Position numbers and translations under genes: made by a program. Shown in pieces: positions 44,341-53,330 of a DNA stretch of 64,000 nt. Origin of the DNA: Pseudalkalibacillus hwajinpoensis (lineage in GTDB: Bacteria > Bacillota > Bacilli > Bacillales > Guptibacillaceae); NCBI RefSeq assembly GCF_039851965.1, contig NZ_CP156674.1, positions 868,001 through 932,000 of the forward strand, given 5' to 3'. The notes under the pieces were generated by a model. It saw nothing but the letters and a program-made list of their open reading frames with translations, did not search any database and had not been told where the DNA came from. Positions within the stretch are counted from its first letter, which is position 1, and the number at the start of each line of letters is the position of its first letter.

Positions 44341-45954
44341 TTACCACGAAGCGATTGTCCCATCTGTTCTAGACTCTGTACCACCTGTATAAGTCCCGCT
44401 AGCTTCATCTCTCCAGATTATTTGACCCCTTCCAAACGTTGATGAATCTCGTTCAACACGAACATCATGACCTTTCCTCGCAAGCGCAGCAGCTAAATGC
44501 GGCGGCATCGTTTGCTCTACATCAACGGAGAGGTTGTGTTTCCATTGCCAGCGAGGCGCATCCAAAGCCGCCTGAGGATTTAAGTGAAAATCAATCGCAT
44601 TCATGATCACCTGCACATGCCCCTGCGGCTGCATAAACGCCCCCATTACACCGAATGGTCCGATTGCTTTTTCCCCTCTTGTTAAAAACCCTGGGATGAT
44701 GGTGTGATACGGCCGTTTTCCAGGCTTGAGTGCATTATCATGGAATGGATCCATCGAAAAGTTAAGTCCTCTACTTTGCAGCGCAATTCCCGTATCAGGT
44801 ACGACTATCCCCGATCCAAACCCAATATAATTGGATTGGATGAACGAGACCATGTTCCCATCTTCATCCGCTGTTGCGAGATAAACAGTTCCTCCCCTTT
44901 GTGGTTCTCCAGGTTCCGGCAGACGCGCCTCTTTGCCAATTAGGTCGCGACGAAAAGTTGTGTAGGCTTCTGAAAGCAGCCCCTCAACAGATCGCCTCAT
45001 CTCGTTCCTATCAGTAATATACGTTTGACCATCAGTAGACGCTAGCTTCATGGCTTCAATTTGCTTATGTAAAGTATCAACAGTATCCCGGTCTGTAAAC
45101 GTGTAGCCTTTTAATATATTTAAGGCCATCAGCGCGACAAGTCCCTGTCCGTTCGGCGGGATTTCCCAGACGTCAAAACCTCGATAGTTCGCTGAAATCG
45201 GTTCAACCCATTCAGGATAAAATGCTTCCATATCTTCCTTTCTCAAAAATCCCCCGTTTTGGATTGAAAAGGCATCAATTTGATCAGCCAGCTCTCCACG
45301 GTAAAAGGATTCAGCTTTTGTCTTTGCGATGTCACTCAGTGTACTTGCATGCCCTTGTGACTTCCACGTTTCTCCAATAGCAGGTGCGCGACCATCAGGA
45401 CAGAACGTTTCGAACCAGGATTCATACACCTCGTCTGTACAGTGTTCCTTCATCGTTTTATAAGCCTGGTCCCATAACCGTCCTAGCGTCGCTGAAATGG
45501 GATACCCTTCTTTCGCATACGAAATCGCCGGTTCAAAAAGTTCTTTAAAAGGCAGCTTCCCAAACCGCTTCGAAAGTGCGGCCCATGCCCCCGGTGCTCC
45601 TGGAACAGTTACCGGTGTTAACCCGTACTTTGGGATATGATCTAACCCACGTTTCTTCAGTTCCTCAATTGAGAGTGAGGCAGGGGCAGGTCCGCTTCCG
45701 TTTAGCCCGTGAAGCTTTCCTTCTGCCCAAACAAGGGCAAATGCATCTCCACCGATTCCATTTGAAGTGGGTTCAACAACAGTTAAGCAGGCCGCTGTCG
45801 CAATGGCGGCGTCTATTGCATTACCACCTTTTTTCAGCATATCTAGCCCAGCTTGAGCAGCAAGCGGCTGGGATGTCGCAACCATTCCTTTATTGGCTAT
45901 CACCGGCAGACGACTTGATGTATACGGTTGATAAAGTGAATCAAATCGAAGCAT
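44341..45954 (-). CDS. Gamma-glutamyltransferase family protein (YwrD type)
   Basis: A 537-residue Ntn-hydrolase precursor. The predicted autocleavage Thr is in QRGGTVYLATADEDGN (~355), followed by FIQSNYIGFGSGIVVP and a late MGAFMQPQGHVQ. There is no signal peptide, so it is probably cytoplasmic, unlike secreted GGT. It starts 25 bases after nothing but a short gap to ywrB-like, and likely shares its transcript. The ATG at 45954 fits the GGGGG site better than that at 45960. Confidence 0.87.
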   Translation of the reverse strand: MLRFDSLYQPYTSSRLPVIANKGMVATSQPLAAQAGLDMLKKGGNAIDAAIATAACLTVVEPTSNGIGGDAFALVWAEGKLHGLNGSGPAPASLSIEELKKRGLDHIPKYGLTPVTVPGAPGAWAALSKRFGKLPFKELFEPAISYAKEGYPISATLGRLWDQAYKTMKEHCTDEVYESWFETFCPDGRAPAIGETWKSQGHASTLSDIAKTKAESFYRGELADQIDAFSIQNGGFLRKEDMEAFYPEWVEPISANYRGFDVWEIPPNGQGLVALMALNILKGYTFTDRDTVDTLHKQIEAMKLASTDGQTYITDRNEMRRSVEGLLSEAYTTFRRDLIGKEARLPEPGEPQRGGTVYLATADEDGNMVSFIQSNYIGFGSGIVVPDTGIALQSRGLNFSMDPFHDNALKPGKRPYHTIIPGFLTRGEKAIGPFGVMGAFMQPQGHVQVIMNAIDFHLNPQAALDAPRWQWKHNLSVDVEQTMPPHLAAALARKGHDVRVERDSSTFGRGQIIWRDEASGTYTGGTESRTDGTIASW

Positions 45955-46052
45955 GTTCATTCCCCCAAGTCTTATAAGAGTCTTTTCTAAGCATTCATTT
46001 TGTAATGATAAGTACAGTTTACGCGAAATACAAAATTTTGCAAAAAATATTA

Positions 46053-46078
46053 AAAGAGCAGGAGAACCTACTCTTCCG
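46053..46078 (-). terminator. Terminator after the lipid kinase gene
   Basis: AAGAGTAGG pairs with CCTGCTCTT (one G-U pair) and runs into TTAATATTTTTT; the stem includes the TAG stop. Confidence 0.7.
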
Positions 46079-46955
46079 GAACGAAAATATTAAGTTCATT
46101 GTGAAGTACTTTTGCTTCAAACGGTATGGGAACCCCCTCATCGCCGTCAATGTTCACGACCAGTTTTTGTTCCGATTCTACTTTAAGGTTTGCTACTGGA
46201 AAATACTCAACCTGGGCATTGCCCTGTAGCTTCCCACTAAATAAGTCTGGAATAATTTTGAACACCTGCGGAAGCGAGAGCTCTTTAAGGATAAACACAT
46301 GGAAGTATCCGTCGTTCACTTCCGCCTGCTCAGCGAACTTCTCAATCCCTCCGACCGAATTAGTTAATGCAACTAGCATCAAATACGCCTCGCCGTCCCA
46401 CACCTTTCCATCATACGTAACGGTGAGATCAAATGGCGCCTTATCCTTCAGTGCTCGTGCGCCCTCAATCATATAGGCTAACGGCCCGAACTTTGACTTT
46501 TGTTCAGGCGAAACATCATAAACCGCTTCGGCAATTGCTCCGACCGCAAGCACATTCATGAAATATCGATCGTTTATTTTTCCGATATCTACAGGCTTAG
46601 TATGCTGCTGACTCAGAACCTCAAGCGCTTTCTTTGGTTGCATCGGAATCCCAAGCGCCCTCGCGAAATCATTCACCGTGCCAAGAGGGATAAAACCGAA
46701 ATCAGGACGCTCAACTTCTTTCGCGAGACCATTAACCGCTTCGTTGATCGTGCCGTCGCCTCCCATCGCCACGACTGTATCGAAATGATTCTCACACGCC
46801 GCGCTTGCAAATCGAATCGCATCCCCTTCTTTTTCGGTATACTTTACCGTAACATCAACATGATTTTTTTCTAAAATACTCACAGTTTCATTTTCGAAAT
46901 CCATGGCTTGTTCCTTACCGGAAGATGGATTAATGATTAACATTGCTTGTTTCAA
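46068..46955 (-). CDS. Diacylglycerol/lipid kinase family protein (YegS/BmrU)
   Basis: A 295-residue lipid kinase: AMLIINPSSGKEQA start, nucleotide motif VVAMGGDGTINEAVNGLA (~65), PLGTVNDFARALGI (~92), and a C-terminal beta-sandwich. The 297-residue size matches BmrU. It phosphorylates diacylglycerol or a related lipid at the membrane. It starts with TTG at 46955, 7 bases past GGGGG. The longer frame to 47054 adds unrelated residues. Confidence 0.87.
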   Translation of the reverse strand: MKQAMLIINPSSGKEQAMDFENETVSILEKNHVDVTVKYTEKEGDAIRFASAACENHFDTVVAMGGDGTINEAVNGLAKEVERPDFGFIPLGTVNDFARALGIPMQPKKALEVLSQQHTKPVDIGKINDRYFMNVLAVGAIAEAVYDVSPEQKSKFGPLAYMIEGARALKDKAPFDLTVTYDGKVWDGEAYLMLVALTNSVGGIEKFAEQAEVNDGYFHVFILKELSLPQVFKIIPDLFSGKLQGNAQVEYFPVANLKVESEQKLVVNIDGDEGVPIPFEAKVLHNELNIFVPEE

Positions 46956-47187
46956 TGAAAAGCCCCCTTGTATGAATATATAGTATGTAAAATCTAGTAA
47001 ATCACTTCCCCTGTTTGTATGTCTTGAAACTGATTCCACGCTACTTAAAGGCAATCCTGCTTACAAACAAAACACTTAATCCCGAATTCTTCTAGCTTCT
47101 GGATACAAAATAATACGATCTTTATGAATGGTATCTTCACCTTCCTTTTAAAAGAAACGATCAATCCTAGTGCCTCTCCCCGCTAAT

Positions 47188-47490
47188 ATGGCGAAGTTTT
47201 CGAATCTATTAAGTAAAAATAAAGATCTTAGCTATTTTCATTTATGGAAAGGACTATTGGACTTGAAGAATTATCTCTATTTCGTCATTTCATTTATTAT
47301 TCTATTCTTTTGTTTACAGATCATTTCAGGAATCATATTCACCGTCCCCAATGAACAGCAATCCTCAGCTGTGATCGAAGAATATGCTTCAGCAGAAAAT
47401 TCATTTGTTATAACAGCTATCGTCATTTTCACTTCTGCTATTCTCGCTTTCGTTATTCAACGGTGGCTCGTTCGAAAGAAAAGCATATAA
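47188..47490 (+). CDS. Two-helix membrane protein, unknown
   Basis: About 100 residues with helices near 30-52 and 75-95 and a short external segment between (TVPNEQQSSAVIEEYASAEN). No good ribosome site precedes the ATG at 47188. A TTG near 47260 after GGAAAGGAC could give a ~77-residue form that keeps both helices. Family not recognised. Confidence 0.5.
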   Translation: MAKFSNLLSKNKDLSYFHLWKGLLDLKNYLYFVISFIILFFCLQIISGIIFTVPNEQQSSAVIEEYASAENSFVITAIVIFTSAILAFVIQRWLVRKKSI

Positions 47491-47625
47491 AAAATACCTA
47501 CTAAAGCATGATTCACTATTGAACTAAATTTACAGTTCATGCTATTATTTAATAAAGTTCATAATTATGTAACATTTTGACACGAGATAGCGACCCTGTC
47601 ATCGGTTTAAGTATTACATTGTTTT

Positions 47626-47639
47626 TGAAAGCGATTAAC
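47626..47639. promoter_or_regulatory. Possible cre (CcpA) site upstream of OFA transporter
   Basis: TGAAAGCGATTAAC fits the cre pattern TGWAANCGNTNWCA except the last two bases. It lies just before the leader motif, so catabolite control is possible but unproven. Confidence 0.3.
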
Positions 47640-47739
47640 TGTTGGTTTGATAGTAGCGTATCCTGCTAAAAACTAACTGTCGATCTCCCATTAGAGAATC
47701 TCTTATTCTCTAAATCGGAAGAGAGGCAGTTTTTTATTT
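47633..47739 (+). promoter_or_regulatory. Leader A: two-hairpin motif plus terminator before OFA transporter
   Basis: Hairpin 1 (ATTAAC with GTTTGAT), then AGTAG-CGTATC-CTGCT, then AAAAACTAAC, then a terminator: AACTGTC pairs with GGCAGTT around an inner TTAGAGAAT/TATTCTCTAA stem, followed by TTTTTT (47675-47739). The start codon is 46 bases later. The same order occurs at 49461-49552. It looks like a transcription attenuator or riboswitch. Confidence 0.6.
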
Positions 47740-47784
47740 TGTATAGAATATTAACATGCTAATTGACTAAAGGAGATGGATGGG

Positions 47785-49047
47785 ATGAGCAAAGTGAAAA
47801 ACCGGTGGTTAATAGCCGCTTCAGCAGTAGGCATACATATTTCGATTGGATCGGTCTATGCATGGAGTAATTTTACAGATCCACTGATTGATGAATTTGG
47901 TTGGTCTGCTAAACAAGTTCAATTTACGTTTAGTTTAGCCATTCTTTTTCTTGGATTATCAGCAGCTTTTCTTGGACACTTTGTTGAAAAATATGGCCCG
48001 AGGAAAGCCGGGCTTCTCGCAGCAAGCTTTTTCGGAGTTGGCGTATTCGGATCGGGCTTTGCGGTTAATATGGGCTCCCTCCCACTCCTCTATATCTTCT
48101 ATGGGGCACTCGGAGGAATTGGTCTCGGTGTCGGATACATCGCACCGGTATCGACACTAGTAAAATGGTTCCCGGATAGACGAGGCTTAGCAACAGGCCT
48201 TGCCATCATGGGCTTTGGATTTGCAGCTGCTATTGCAAGTCCTGTAATGGACATATTGATTAAATCTGTTGGTACTGCAACTACGTTTTATATTCTTGGA
48301 GCAAGTTACTTTATCATTATGGTCGCTTCATCCCTCTATTTAGAAAAGCCACCTGAAGGCTGGACCCCTGAAGGATTTAAAGAGAAGCAGGAGAAATCTA
48401 AAGCTGCAGGTGATTTATCACAGCTTACTGCTAATGAAGCGATCAAAACATCAAGATTCTATTATTTATGGCTAATGCTCTTTATTAACGTAACGTGTGG
48501 GATCGCGATTCTATCAGCAGCAAAACCACTTGCACAGGAAAGCATTGGACTCTCGACAACAGAAGCAGCAGCATTAGTCGGTGTACTTGGTATCTTTAAT
48601 GGACTAGGTCGAATTGGCTGGGCTTCAGTATCCGATTATATTGGTCGACCGAATACGTATACTACCTTTTTTGTCTTACAAATCGCGCTGTTTGCTCTTC
48701 TTCCACATACGTCTACAGCGATTCTCTTTCAGGTCATGCTAGCGATTGTCTATACATGCTACGGCGGTGGCTTCGCTTCTATTCCAGCTTATATTGGAGA
48801 CATGTTTGGCACGAAACAACTCGGTGCGATTCACGGCTACATTTTAACTGCATGGGCAGCTGCTGGATTGGTTGGACCAATGTTTGCTGCATGGATGAAG
48901 GATACAACAGGGAGCTATGCCGCAAGCTTAACGTTCTTTGCCGGGATGTTTGTGGTCGCACTGATTATTTCTCTTGTCATTCGTAAAGATATACGCAAAG
49001 TACGTGAAAGAAATGCAATGGAACCTGCCGCAAACGTCAATATGTAA
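47785..49047 (+). CDS. OFA-family MFS transporter (oxalate/formate antiporter type)
   Basis: A 420-residue carrier with 12 membrane helices. It opens AASAVGIHISIGSVYAWSNF, typical of the OFA group (YhjX, OxlT), and has YGGGFASIPAYIGDMFG in the second half. The class includes oxalate/formate exchange, but other monocarboxylates such as pyruvate are known. The ATG at 47785 is set by AAAGGAG 9 bases upstream. It is followed by a DUF2294 gene and a formate-dehydrogenase-like gene that share its leader type. Confidence 0.88.
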   Translation: MSKVKNRWLIAASAVGIHISIGSVYAWSNFTDPLIDEFGWSAKQVQFTFSLAILFLGLSAAFLGHFVEKYGPRKAGLLAASFFGVGVFGSGFAVNMGSLPLLYIFYGALGGIGLGVGYIAPVSTLVKWFPDRRGLATGLAIMGFGFAAAIASPVMDILIKSVGTATTFYILGASYFIIMVASSLYLEKPPEGWTPEGFKEKQEKSKAAGDLSQLTANEAIKTSRFYYLWLMLFINVTCGIAILSAAKPLAQESIGLSTTEAAALVGVLGIFNGLGRIGWASVSDYIGRPNTYTTFFVLQIALFALLPHTSTAILFQVMLAIVYTCYGGGFASIPAYIGDMFGTKQLGAIHGYILTAWAAAGLVGPMFAAWMKDTTGSYAASLTFFAGMFVVALIISLVIRKDIRKVRERNAMEPAANVNM

Positions 49048-49102
49048 TAACTCCTCCTTATGTCAAGGATGGGAAATTATCACGATCAGAAAGTAGGACA
49101 CA

Positions 49103-49459
49103 ATGAATAAGTATGAAGCAGAATTCAGCAACCTTGTCCGTTCTTTCCGCAAGAAGCATATGGGAAAAGGACCGAGCAAGATCACCACGACCTTTTGTAA
49201 AAAATGGGCCATATGTGAAATGGAAGGCAATCTTTCGCCAGTTGAAAAGTTTATTGCCAGCGCAGATGATGGCAAGCAAATGCTCCGGGCAGCCCGAACG
49301 GAAATGGTGAAAGAGATGTATCGCAACAATCCACCAGTACAAATGGAGGAATTTCTCCAGTCTAAATTCGTAGACCTATTCGTAGACATTGATATTGATC
49401 GTGACTTTGGCATGTCGATCTTTGTATTTGATGAAAACATTGAAGATAAATTTAGATAA
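49103..49459 (+). CDS. DUF2294 (MpsC-like) protein, YrhF type
   Basis: A 118-residue soluble protein: YEAEFSNLVRSFRKKHMGKG start, then ITTTFCKKWAICEMEG. DUF2294 members sit beside formate dehydrogenase genes in Bacillus (yrhF next to yrhE). The role is unknown; membrane-potential-linked bicarbonate systems use a related domain. It lies 56 bases after the transporter and may be read through from it. Ribosome site weak (AGGACACA). Confidence 0.8.
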   Translation: MNKYEAEFSNLVRSFRKKHMGKGPSKITTTFCKKWAICEMEGNLSPVEKFIASADDGKQMLRAARTEMVKEMYRNNPPVQMEEFLQSKFVDLFVDIDIDRDFGMSIFVFDENIEDKFR

Positions 49460-49460
49460 T

Positions 49461-49552
49461 TCCCTAACCTGGTTAGGCACTTGGCAGCGATCCTGCTAAA
49501 GACTCAACCACCGTTTTGCTCATTGGTTTATGAGCAAACGGTGGTTTTTTAT
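49461..49552 (+). promoter_or_regulatory. Leader B: matching two-hairpin motif plus terminator before FdhF-like gene
   Basis: Hairpin 1 CCTAAC-CTG-GTTAGG, 7 bases, hairpin 2 GGCAG-CGATC-CTGCT, then AAAGACTCAAC and a perfect terminator (AACCACCG ... CGGTGGTT, 49506-49551) with TTTTTT. Core ATCCTGCTAAA is identical to leader A. The terminator stems themselves are unrelated in sequence, so the shared part is the likely sensor or protein site. Confidence 0.65.
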
Positions 49553-49583
49553 TTACACAGACGTACATTTAGGAGTGAGATCA

Positions 49584-51944
49584 ATGGGTGAAACAAAACA
49601 CCAGGGACCAATTAAAGCAACGAAGAAACCTGAACCAAAACACTGGGTAAGTCCTATCCCCTTTGGGCTCGGAAAAGTTAAGCCGCAGCATTTTAGAGAC
49701 ACGATGAAAATTGCCTGGGAAAACAAAGATAACATCGGGTACGCAACACGAATTCTTACCCAGGGTGTTTGCGATGGCTGCGCACTTGGCGTTTCTGGAC
49801 TTTATGATCAAACATTGAAGGGTCCGCATGTGTGTACAACGCGTTTAAATGTTCTTCGTTTAAATACGATGCCGGCCGTCGATGAGGAGATTCTTCATGC
49901 GGACATCGATGAGCTTCGAGAGTACAGCAGCACCGAGCTTAGAAAATTAGGACGTATCCCCTATCCTCTCATTCGCCGCAAGGGAGAAAGAAGCTTTTCC
50001 CGTCTGACATGGGATGACGCAATGGATATGATCGCAAATAAAATGAAGAAGTTAGATCCAAAGCAGTATGCTTTTTATTTAACCTCACGAGGGATTACAA
50101 ATGAATCGTATTACGTTGCTGGAAAAGTGGCACGATTCCTCGGGACAAACCATGTGGATAACGCTTCACGTATCTGCCACTCACCAAGTAAAACTGCGCT
50201 AAAACGCTCCATTGGTGTTGGCGCTTCAACTGTTAACTACCAGGACTGGTTTGGTACGGACGTACTGATGTTCTGGGGAAGTGTAGCTTCAAACAGTTCA
50301 CCCGTTTCAACAAAATACATGCTTGAAGCTAAAAAGCGCGGCACTAAAATCATTATGGTTAATCCATACAAAGAGCCTGCGATGGACAAATATTGGATTC
50401 CTTCTAACGCTGAGTCTGCGCTTTTCGGTACAAAAGTGGCGGATGATTTTTACCAGGTGAATGTGGGTGGCGACATTGCCTTTATGCATGGCATCATGAA
50501 GCACTGGTTTGAAATGGAAGAGAATGAACATGGATCAGCTATCAACCATTCTTTCGTTGAAGAACACGTCAATGGGTATGAGGATTTGAAAGCGAACGTA
50601 AAGGGGCAGAGCTGGGATAACATCATTTCTTCATCAGGTGTTTCGAAGGAACGAATTATAGAACTTTCAGAACTACTTGCAAGAAGTAAAAGTGCCGTAT
50701 TCGCCTGGGCACTAGGGTTGACCATGCATTCATTTGCAACAGACAACATCTCACAGGTTGCAAATCTTGCTCTCTTAAGAGGATTTCTAGGAAGTAAAAA
50801 CAATGGCTTAATGCCATTCCGAGGTCACTCCTCTGTTCAGGGATCAGGAGAAATGGGGGCTGATCCATTTGTCTTACCTGGAAGTGGATTTGATCCTGAA
50901 AACGTCAGTCGCATGGAAAGAGTCTGGGGTTTCGAACTCCCTAAATGGCAGGGTGATATTGTTGGGGTTACACTTGAGAACATCGTCCTTCCGGAAGATC
51001 ACGAGCGGAAAATCAAATTGTATTACCTTTCCGGTGGAAACTTCCTTGAAACGATGCCGGATCCTGATTTTATTGAAAAAGCGCTATCTGAGCTCGACAT
51101 TCGCGTTCATCAGGACATTATTCTGAACACCTCTACCCTCGTTGATGCGAAAGAAGCAGTCATAGTCCTTCCTGCTAGGACAAGGTACGAACAAGAAGGT
51201 GGTGGAACATCGACGTCAACCGAGCGCATGGTCTACTTCTCTCCAGAAATTGAAGGCAACAACAACCAGGTGGAAGAAGCGCGCTCTGAATGGAAAATCT
51301 ACATTGACCTTGCGAAACGAGTGAAGCCTGAGACTGCCCATTTTGTCGATTTCAAAACGGGTCAGGACATCCGTGATGAAATCGCGATTGCGAATAAAGA
51401 TTACGATGGGGTCCAGCACTTAACAAAAAAAGGAGATGTGTTCCAGTGGGGTGGCGCATGGCTCTGCGAAGGTGGCGTTTGCCCGACGTCGGACGGAAGA
51501 GGAAATCTTGTAGCCGTCGACATTCCAGACTTCGGAAAAAAAGATGGGCAATTCATTGTGACATCAAGACGTGGAAAGCAATTTAACTCAATGGTTTACA
51601 AGGAAACCGATCCATTCAACAAAGCCGAACGGTATGATGTTCTGATGAATCCAGAAGATGCCGGGAGATTAAGCATTGCAGAAAGAGAAGGGATCGTCGT
51701 TTATAACGGCTTTGGTGTCTTCCAGGGCCGTGCAAAATTTGTGGATATTGCACCAGGCAATTTAGAGGTCCACTTTCCAGAAGGGAACTTTTTGTTACCA
51801 CGCGGACGCTATGAGAAATACGCAGGTATTCCGGATTACAATATCACGGTCACTGTTGAGAAAGCCGATCGTTTTAACGCCCGCAAGGATGTTCAGTATC
51901 AGGAGAAGGTTATTGAAGATTTGAAAGTCAATGCACCCGAATAA
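49584..51944 (+). CDS. FdhF/YdeP-family molybdopterin oxidoreductase
   Basis: A 786-residue member of the formate dehydrogenase-like family. N-terminal cysteines TQGVCDGCALGV ... GPHVCTTRL (~55-85) may hold an Fe-S centre. The molybdopterin core follows: HSPSKTALKRSIGVG (~205), VLMFWGSVASNSSP (~232), PFRGHSSVQGSGEMG (~420) and the C-terminal MoaD-type domain. It lacks the Sec/Cys site context of true FdhF that I could confirm, so the substrate (formate, or an acid-resistance role as for YdeP) is open. Start chosen at 49584 after AGGAGTGAGATCA. Confidence 0.85.
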   Translation: MGETKHQGPIKATKKPEPKHWVSPIPFGLGKVKPQHFRDTMKIAWENKDNIGYATRILTQGVCDGCALGVSGLYDQTLKGPHVCTTRLNVLRLNTMPAVDEEILHADIDELREYSSTELRKLGRIPYPLIRRKGERSFSRLTWDDAMDMIANKMKKLDPKQYAFYLTSRGITNESYYVAGKVARFLGTNHVDNASRICHSPSKTALKRSIGVGASTVNYQDWFGTDVLMFWGSVASNSSPVSTKYMLEAKKRGTKIIMVNPYKEPAMDKYWIPSNAESALFGTKVADDFYQVNVGGDIAFMHGIMKHWFEMEENEHGSAINHSFVEEHVNGYEDLKANVKGQSWDNIISSSGVSKERIIELSELLARSKSAVFAWALGLTMHSFATDNISQVANLALLRGFLGSKNNGLMPFRGHSSVQGSGEMGADPFVLPGSGFDPENVSRMERVWGFELPKWQGDIVGVTLENIVLPEDHERKIKLYYLSGGNFLETMPDPDFIEKALSELDIRVHQDIILNTSTLVDAKEAVIVLPARTRYEQEGGGTSTSTERMVYFSPEIEGNNNQVEEARSEWKIYIDLAKRVKPETAHFVDFKTGQDIRDEIAIANKDYDGVQHLTKKGDVFQWGGAWLCEGGVCPTSDGRGNLVAVDIPDFGKKDGQFIVTSRRGKQFNSMVYKETDPFNKAERYDVLMNPEDAGRLSIAEREGIVVYNGFGVFQGRAKFVDIAPGNLEVHFPEGNFLLPRGRYEKYAGIPDYNITVTVEKADRFNARKDVQYQEKVIEDLKVNAPE

Positions 51945-51950
51945 TCCCCC

Positions 51951-51984
51951 TACCCCGGCTCAGCTTGAGTCCGGGGTATTCTCA
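51951..51984 (+). terminator. Terminator after FdhF-like gene
   Basis: TACCCCGG-CTCA pairs with TGAG-CCGGGGTA (12 bp, one bulge), followed by TTCTCATT. Confidence 0.75.
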
Positions 51985-52042
51985 TTGTTGAATGTACCGC
52001 CAAAACGAAAAAGTGTTTTCCTGTAAGTAAAATAGGCTATGT

Positions 52043-52069
52043 TAAACAATATAGTGAAACTTCCATCAG
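52043..52069. repeat. 27-base repeat copy 2
   Basis: Twenty-five of 27 bases match the copy at 34868-34894. It lies ~190 bases before thiM, in DNA that also holds a long palindrome. Confidence 0.7.
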
Positions 52070-52196
52070 AGGGTTTTCTAATGTTAATTAAACCAATCGG
52101 ACAACGCCATTTTTAGTACCTGAAGAAGGATACGAAATACAAATCGCTGTATCGAACCATCGTAATCGTTTGGATGTCTGTAAAATTCTTCATTCA

Positions 52197-52220
52197 GGGG
52201 TCAGACACGTGTCTGACCCC
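52197..52220. repeat. 24-bp perfect palindrome upstream of thiM
   Basis: GGGGTCAGACAC is directly followed by its exact complement. No T run follows. Palindromes of the GGGGTCAGAC type recur in many bacterial genomes near REP-type (Y1) transposase genes. Between 52100 and 52190 an uncapped frame (VPEEGYEIQIAVSNHRNRL) could be a scrap of such a gene; this is only a guess. Confidence 0.7.
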
Positions 52221-52256
52221 CGTGAAAAAACAAATGATGAGAAGGGATGATTATTA

Positions 52257-53057
52257 ATGAAAAAACCTCAGGCTGCCGCCCTTATTACAAAAGTGAGAGA
52301 GGAATCCCCTCTTGTCTTTAATATAACAAACACCGTTGTTACCAACTTTACTGCCAACGGCCTACTCGCCACAGGCGCGAGTCCTGTTATGGCATACGCT
52401 CGTGAAGAAGCGGCAGACATGGCGCAGATCGCAGGAGCCCTTGTCCTTAACATTGGTACCCTTACGAATGAGGTTGTTGAAGCCATGCTTATCGCAGGGA
52501 AAGCTGCGAACGACATGAACATACCGGTCATTCTTGATCCTGTAGGTGCGGGTGCAACACCATACAGAACAAGCACAGCTCGTCGTATCCTAAAAGAAGT
52601 TGACGTGCAATTCATCCGTGGCAACGCAGCTGAAATTGCAAATATTGCAGGCAAAACATGGGCAATTAAAGGGGTGGATGCGACAAAAGATGCCGGTAAC
52701 AAAGCCGTTCTTGCTCAAAAAGTTGCCACTATGTTCGGAAGTACTGTAGTCGTTACTGGCGCCGTCGATACCATTACGAATGGCACAACGACAATTAATC
52801 TCACAAACGGACATCAGGTTCTAACAAAAGTTACTGGCACAGGCTGCCTGCTATCGTCCATCCTCGGCGCTTTTGCAGCCGTTGAAGCAGATTCAATCCT
52901 TGCTGCCACTGGTGCACTTTCGTTCTTTAGTGTCGCGAGTGAAAAAGCAGCAGAACTCACAGGAGGAAACCGTCCGGGAAGTTTTCAAATTGAGCTACTA
53001 AATCAACTCGCTCTCATAACCCCTGAAGAAATCCAACAAGCGATTCGGCTCAATTAA
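52257..53057 (+). CDS. thiM: Hydroxyethylthiazole kinase ThiM
   Basis: A 266-residue ribokinase-fold enzyme that phosphorylates 4-methyl-5-hydroxyethylthiazole in thiamine salvage. Marks: NFTANGLLATGASPVM (~28), LDPVGAGATPYR (~93) and the catalytic loop TGTGCLLSSILGAF (~195). It starts after AGAAGGGATGATTATTA. ThiD and ThiE are not adjacent and I see no TPP riboswitch in the 300 bases upstream. Confidence 0.93.
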   Translation: MKKPQAAALITKVREESPLVFNITNTVVTNFTANGLLATGASPVMAYAREEAADMAQIAGALVLNIGTLTNEVVEAMLIAGKAANDMNIPVILDPVGAGATPYRTSTARRILKEVDVQFIRGNAAEIANIAGKTWAIKGVDATKDAGNKAVLAQKVATMFGSTVVVTGAVDTITNGTTTINLTNGHQVLTKVTGTGCLLSSILGAFAAVEADSILAATGALSFFSVASEKAAELTGGNRPGSFQIELLNQLALITPEEIQQAIRLN

Positions 53058-53090
53058 AACAGAGCGGGTATAATACCCGCTCTGTTTTCA
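53057..53090. terminator. Bidirectional terminator, thiM and the convergent small gene
   Basis: The stem AAAACAGAGCGGGTA with its complement has A and T runs at each end. Confidence 0.85.
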
Positions 53091-53114
53091 ACCTATACAA
53101 TGTGTCATAACAGA

Positions 53115-53330
53115 TCAACACAATTTCTTTGCAATGAAATAAAAATCCTCTATCCCCTTAAATGTATAGACAACCTTTTCAAGGAAAGGATGAAAGTAGA
53201 CAATTAGATAGTCTCCGCTTCGATCGATGACTCTTTTACCCGCTTGGAATCTCGGATAATCCTGTGTGATGCATGATTCTACTTCGAGTTCGGAAGTAAT
53301 CCAATCCATCACTTGTTCATTTCCATCCAT
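53115..53330 (-). CDS. Hypothetical 71-residue protein
   Basis: A small soluble protein with alternating strands (SGDYLIVYFHPFLEKVVYTF) and a final helix. AAGGGGGAAGCA precedes the ATG. No family recognised. Confidence 0.6.
   Translation of the reverse strand: MDGNEQVMDWITSELEVESCITQDYPRFQAGKRVIDRSGDYLIVYFHPFLEKVVYTFKGIEDFYFIAKKLC

Noticed and set aside
52100..52256. TPP riboswitch before thiM
   Set aside because: The conserved CTGAGA and ACC-TGATCTGG-type segments are absent.
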